Part shown: positions 5,170-6,020 of the stretch, one piece after another
Layout of the letters: each line of letters starts with the position of its first letter
How positions within the stretch are numbered: position 1 is the stretch's first letter
Source of the DNA: an uncultured Hyphomonadaceae bacterium
GTDB lineage: Bacteria > Pseudomonadota > Alphaproteobacteria > Caulobacterales > Hyphomonadaceae
Direction: 5' to 3'
Length of the DNA: 6,020 nt
Assembly: GCA_938049795.1 (NCBI GenBank)
Contig: CALLCD010000221.1
Span: forward strand, 1-6,020
Made by a program: the position numbers and the translations under genes
Notes under the pieces: generated by a model
Told to the model about the DNA's origin: nothing
Seen by the model: only the letters and a program-made list of their open reading frames with translations
Databases searched by the model: none

Positions 5170-5838
5170 TTACCCGCCCGAAACCCCAATTCCCATCGGG
5201 CATGACACGCCAGTCCCGCTCAATCCGCAATATCCACCCGGGTTTTTCTCCAGGTATTGCTGATGATCCGGCTCGGCATAATAGAAGTTGCGGGCAGGGG
5301 CGATCTCGGTCGTGATCTCGGCGACAAGCCCAGCATTGGCAAGGGCGGACTGATAGTCTGCCCGCGAGGCGCGAGCCCGTGCGCCGTCTTCAGGGGACAG
5401 CGTATAAATGCCCGAGCGGTATTGCGTGCCAACATCATTGCCCTGACGCATGCCCTGTGTCGGGTCATGCGCTTCCCAGAACACCTTCAAAATCTCATCG
5501 AAACTGATCACGGACGGGTCAAACACAACCCGCACCGCCTCGGTATGGCCGGTCAGCCCCGAGCAGACCTCGCGATATGTCGGATTAGGAGTATACCCGG
5601 CGACATACCCGACCGCCGTTAACCACACACCCTGAGTTTGCCAGAATCGACGCTCGGCCCCCCAAAAGCACCCAAGTGCGAGCCACACTTCCGAAAATCC
5701 GGGGGGAGGGGGTGCCCGCAGCTCCCGGTTGAAAACAATATTCAGGCTGGATGTGATAATTGGATCGGGCCGTCCGGGTAGCGCGGTCTCGGCGTCGGGA
5801 AGGCTATTTGGCTTTTTCGTAAACAAATCGGGCTCCAC
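5170..5838 (-). CDS. msrA: Peptide-methionine (S)-S-oxide reductase
   Basis: MsrA reduces the S-epimer of methionine sulfoxide in proteins and free methionine, using thioredoxin to recycle it; it acts in the cytoplasm here, as there is no signal peptide. The protein has 222 residues, close to the E. coli enzyme. The nucleophilic cysteine is C57 in LALGCFWGAER. The conserved acid is E100 in SGLTGHTEAV; D135 and Y140 lie in GMRQGNDVGTQYRSGIY, which lines the active site. The resolving cysteines are C204 and C213 in GYCGLSGTGVSCP. The N-terminal D-A-E-T-A-L-P-G-R segment (about 15-23) matches the extension seen in full-length MsrA. The start is GTG at 5838; TTG at 5826, with GGAG six bases before it, is a credible alternative giving a protein four residues shorter. 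No msrB is adjacent. It is convergent with the antiporter gene and divergent from the tRNA gene. Confidence 0.96.
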   Translation of the reverse strand: MEPDLFTKKPNSLPDAETALPGRPDPIITSSLNIVFNRELRAPPPPGFSEVWLALGCFWGAERRFWQTQGVWLTAVGYVAGYTPNPTYREVCSGLTGHTEAVRVVFDPSVISFDEILKVFWEAHDPTQGMRQGNDVGTQYRSGIYTLSPEDGARARASRADYQSALANAGLVAEITTEIAPARNFYYAEPDHQQYLEKNPGGYCGLSGTGVSCPMGIGVSGG

Positions 5839-5887
5839 TGTTAATCAATTGCTCTCTAGCATGATCGTCGCAGATCACAATCATCAC

Positions 5888-5915
5888 TTGCGCGTGTCTC
5901 AGAGCGGCGTATAAG
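5888..5915 (+). promoter_or_regulatory. Candidate stable-RNA promoter of tRNA-Ser
   Basis: TTGCGC (5888-5893, preceded by C as in CTTG-type alphaproteobacterial -35 boxes) and TATAAG (5910-5915, five of six to consensus) are 16 bases apart. The tRNA begins 13 bases after the -10 box. The sequence between (GGCCTCCTGCGCT) is GC-rich, as in stringently controlled stable-RNA promoters. The rest of the 89-base gap to msrA holds a small dyad, TGATC/GATCA (5862-5866 with 5873-5877), and presumably the msrA promoter, which I cannot identify. Confidence 0.5.
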
Positions 5916-5927
5916 GCCTCCTGCGCT

Positions 5928-6017
5928 GGTGAGGTGGCCGAGTGGTCGAAGGCGCACGCCTGGAAAGTGTGTAGGCAGGCAACTGTCTCCAGGGTTCGAA
6001 TCCCTGTCTCACCGCCA
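5928..6017 (+). tRNA. tRNA-Ser, anticodon GGA, CCA encoded
   Basis: The complete cloverleaf is visible. Acceptor GGTGAGG (5928-5934) pairs with TCTCACC (6007-6013), with one G-T pair at the inner end. The D-arm region contains TGGCCGAGTGGTCGAAGGC. The anticodon stem is CACGC (5955-5959) with GTGTG (5967-5971), including one G-T pair, around loop CTGGAAA; the anticodon GGA is at 5962-5964 and reads UCC and UCU codons. The long variable arm (5972-5989), with stem AGGCAG/CTGTCT, is the class II feature expected for serine. The T-arm is CAGGG, loop TTCGAAT, CCCTG (5990-6006). The discriminator is G (6014) and CCA (6015-6017) is encoded. The gene ends three bases before the window edge, so its downstream context is not visible. 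Confidence 0.97.
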
Positions 6018-6020
6018 TCC

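Noticed and set aside
5034..5315. A 93-codon plus-strand frame in the convergent gap, preceded by a weak purine-rich stretch
   Set aside because: It crosses both palindromes, runs antisense into the well-supported msrA 3' end, and its translation is a T/S/R-rich sequence without family features.

Overview
This window reads as an ordinary chromosomal segment of an alphaproteobacterium. It is moderately GC-rich and densely packed. It carries a DUF2794 protein (a family found almost only in Alphaproteobacteria), an F1 epsilon subunit, an MsrA with the alphaproteobacterial-type C-terminal cysteine pair, and a tRNA-Ser with an encoded CCA end. I infer the class from these protein families; I cannot place it more finely.

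Layout. (1) Positions 1-1690, plus strand: the 3' part of a COG4798-type SAM methyltransferase, then an unrecognised 180-residue protein, then atpC, which overlaps that protein by 4 bases (ATGA). In most alphaproteobacteria atpC directly follows atpD, so this context is unusual. (2) Positions 1691-1952: no intact gene. It holds the first ~33 codons of a Rossmann-fold (SDR/epimerase-like) gene whose remainder is gone, and a compact GC-rich hairpin. (3) Positions 1953-2765, minus strand: a double-hotdog acyl-CoA thioesterase-like protein. (4) Positions 2766-3118: a divergent intergenic region with a ~92-base inverted repeat enclosing G-rich sequence, four AAGGC repeats at exact 11-base spacing, and a candidate -10 box. 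(5) Positions 3119-4858, plus strand: a two-gene unit of a DUF2794 protein and an NhaC-family Na+/H+ antiporter, six bases apart and in the same frame. (6) Positions 4859-5169: a convergent intergenic region with several dyads, the largest resembling a bidirectional terminator. (7) Positions 5170-5838, minus strand: msrA. (8) Positions 5839-6020: a stable-RNA-type promoter and a complete tRNA-Ser(GGA), read divergently from msrA.

Functionally the segment is mixed housekeeping: energy coupling (epsilon subunit), ion homeostasis (antiporter), oxidative protein repair (MsrA), acyl-CoA turnover (thioesterase) and translation (tRNA). I found no CRISPR array, insertion sequence, toxin-antitoxin pair or recognisable defence system. 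The most noteworthy signals are the gene organisation around atpC, the 11-base phased repeats upstream of the DUF2794-antiporter unit, and the clusters of dyads in the two larger intergenic regions.
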